DNA of 5,160 bases from NCBI GenBank assembly GCA_026392325.1, contig JAPLCH010000174.1:1-5160 (forward strand). The letters run 5' to 3'. The position numbers and the translations under genes are program-made. The notes beneath the pieces are model-generated. The model did not search any database, was not told the DNA's origin, and worked only from the letters and a program-made list of their open reading frames with translations. Positions 4,951 through 5,160 of this stretch are shown here, piece by piece. Positions within the stretch are counted from its first letter, which is position 1, and every line of letters begins with the position of its first letter. The DNA is from Solirubrobacterales bacterium. GTDB taxonomy: Bacteria; Actinomycetota; Thermoleophilia; Solirubrobacterales; Solirubrobacteraceae.

Positions 4951-5160
4951 ATGGACGTCTACCGCACATCCGACGAGCGCTTTGAAAATCTCCCGGACTA
5001 CCCGTGGGCACCCAAGTACACGGAAGTGAACGGCCTGCGCCTCAACAGGATTGATGAGGGCGAAGGACCACTCGTCCTCTGCTTCCACGGCGAGCCATCC
5101 TGGTCATTCCTCTATCGCAAGATGGCAAAGCGCCTGATCGCTGATGGCCACCGCGTTGTC
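4951..5160 (+). CDS. dhmA: Haloalkane dehalogenase, subfamily I, partial (C-terminus beyond right edge)
   Basis: The first 70 codons of an alpha/beta-hydrolase-fold haloalkane dehalogenase, which hydrolyses carbon-halogen bonds to give an alcohol and halide in the cytoplasm. The N-terminus MDVYRTSDERFENLPDYP (1-18) is the characteristic opening of the DhlA/DhmA group. HGEPSWSFLYRKM (46-58) is the loop after the first strands that shapes the active site. Glu48 in HGEP, rather than the Asn of HGNP, marks subfamily I (DhlA-like), where two tryptophans hold the halide, instead of the LinB/DhaA-type enzymes. The nucleophile Asp, the catalytic His and both halide-binding Trp residues are beyond the window, so activity cannot be confirmed. 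Related proteins include epoxide hydrolases and other alpha/beta hydrolases, and annotation as a dehalogenase does not prove that halogenated compounds are the natural substrate. The symbol is taken from the family name, not from proven orthology. A good ribosome site and a candidate promoter precede it. Confidence 0.88.
   Translation, partial: MDVYRTSDERFENLPDYPWAPKYTEVNGLRLNRIDEGEGPLVLCFHGEPSWSFLYRKMAKRLIADGHRVV

Overview
The window reads as a bacterial chromosome segment of moderately high G+C, most likely from an actinomycete-type (Actinomycetota) organism. This rests on remembered family resemblance: the AAA+ protein looks like the DUF5925-type ATPases of Actinobacteria, the nuclease resembles the stand-alone actinobacterial RecB-family proteins (Rv2119-like), and the small membrane protein and amidase resemble proteins I associate with Thermoleophilia-like lineages. 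The lineage call is an inference. There are no rRNA or tRNA genes, no insertion sequences and no CRISPR array.

Left two thirds (minus strand, read right to left from 3853 to the left edge): a compact gene run of a 109-residue conserved small protein, a AAA+ ATPase with complete Walker A and B motifs, a TPR-containing protein of unknown role, a Cas4/AddB-like PD-(D/E)XK nuclease with four cysteines placed for an iron-sulfur cluster, and then, after a 159-base gap, a C5-cytosine DNA methyltransferase that runs off the left edge. The TPR and nuclease genes overlap by ATGA. The small-protein, AAA+ and TPR genes lie in one reading frame, separated only by single TGA codons and short open gaps. An ATPase, a scaffold, a DNA nuclease and a DNA methyltransferase together suggest a DNA-processing or genome-defence module. 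That is inference from content and order; it matches no named system that I recognise.

Right third (plus strand): a 119-base divergent intergenic region, then a 59-residue two-helix membrane protein, a hairpin, a secreted zinc N-acetylmuramoyl-L-alanine amidase of the Amidase_2/PGRP fold, a 102-base gap with a candidate promoter, and the first 70 codons of a type-I haloalkane dehalogenase cut by the right edge. These look like ordinary cell-envelope and metabolic genes, unrelated to the minus-strand cluster.
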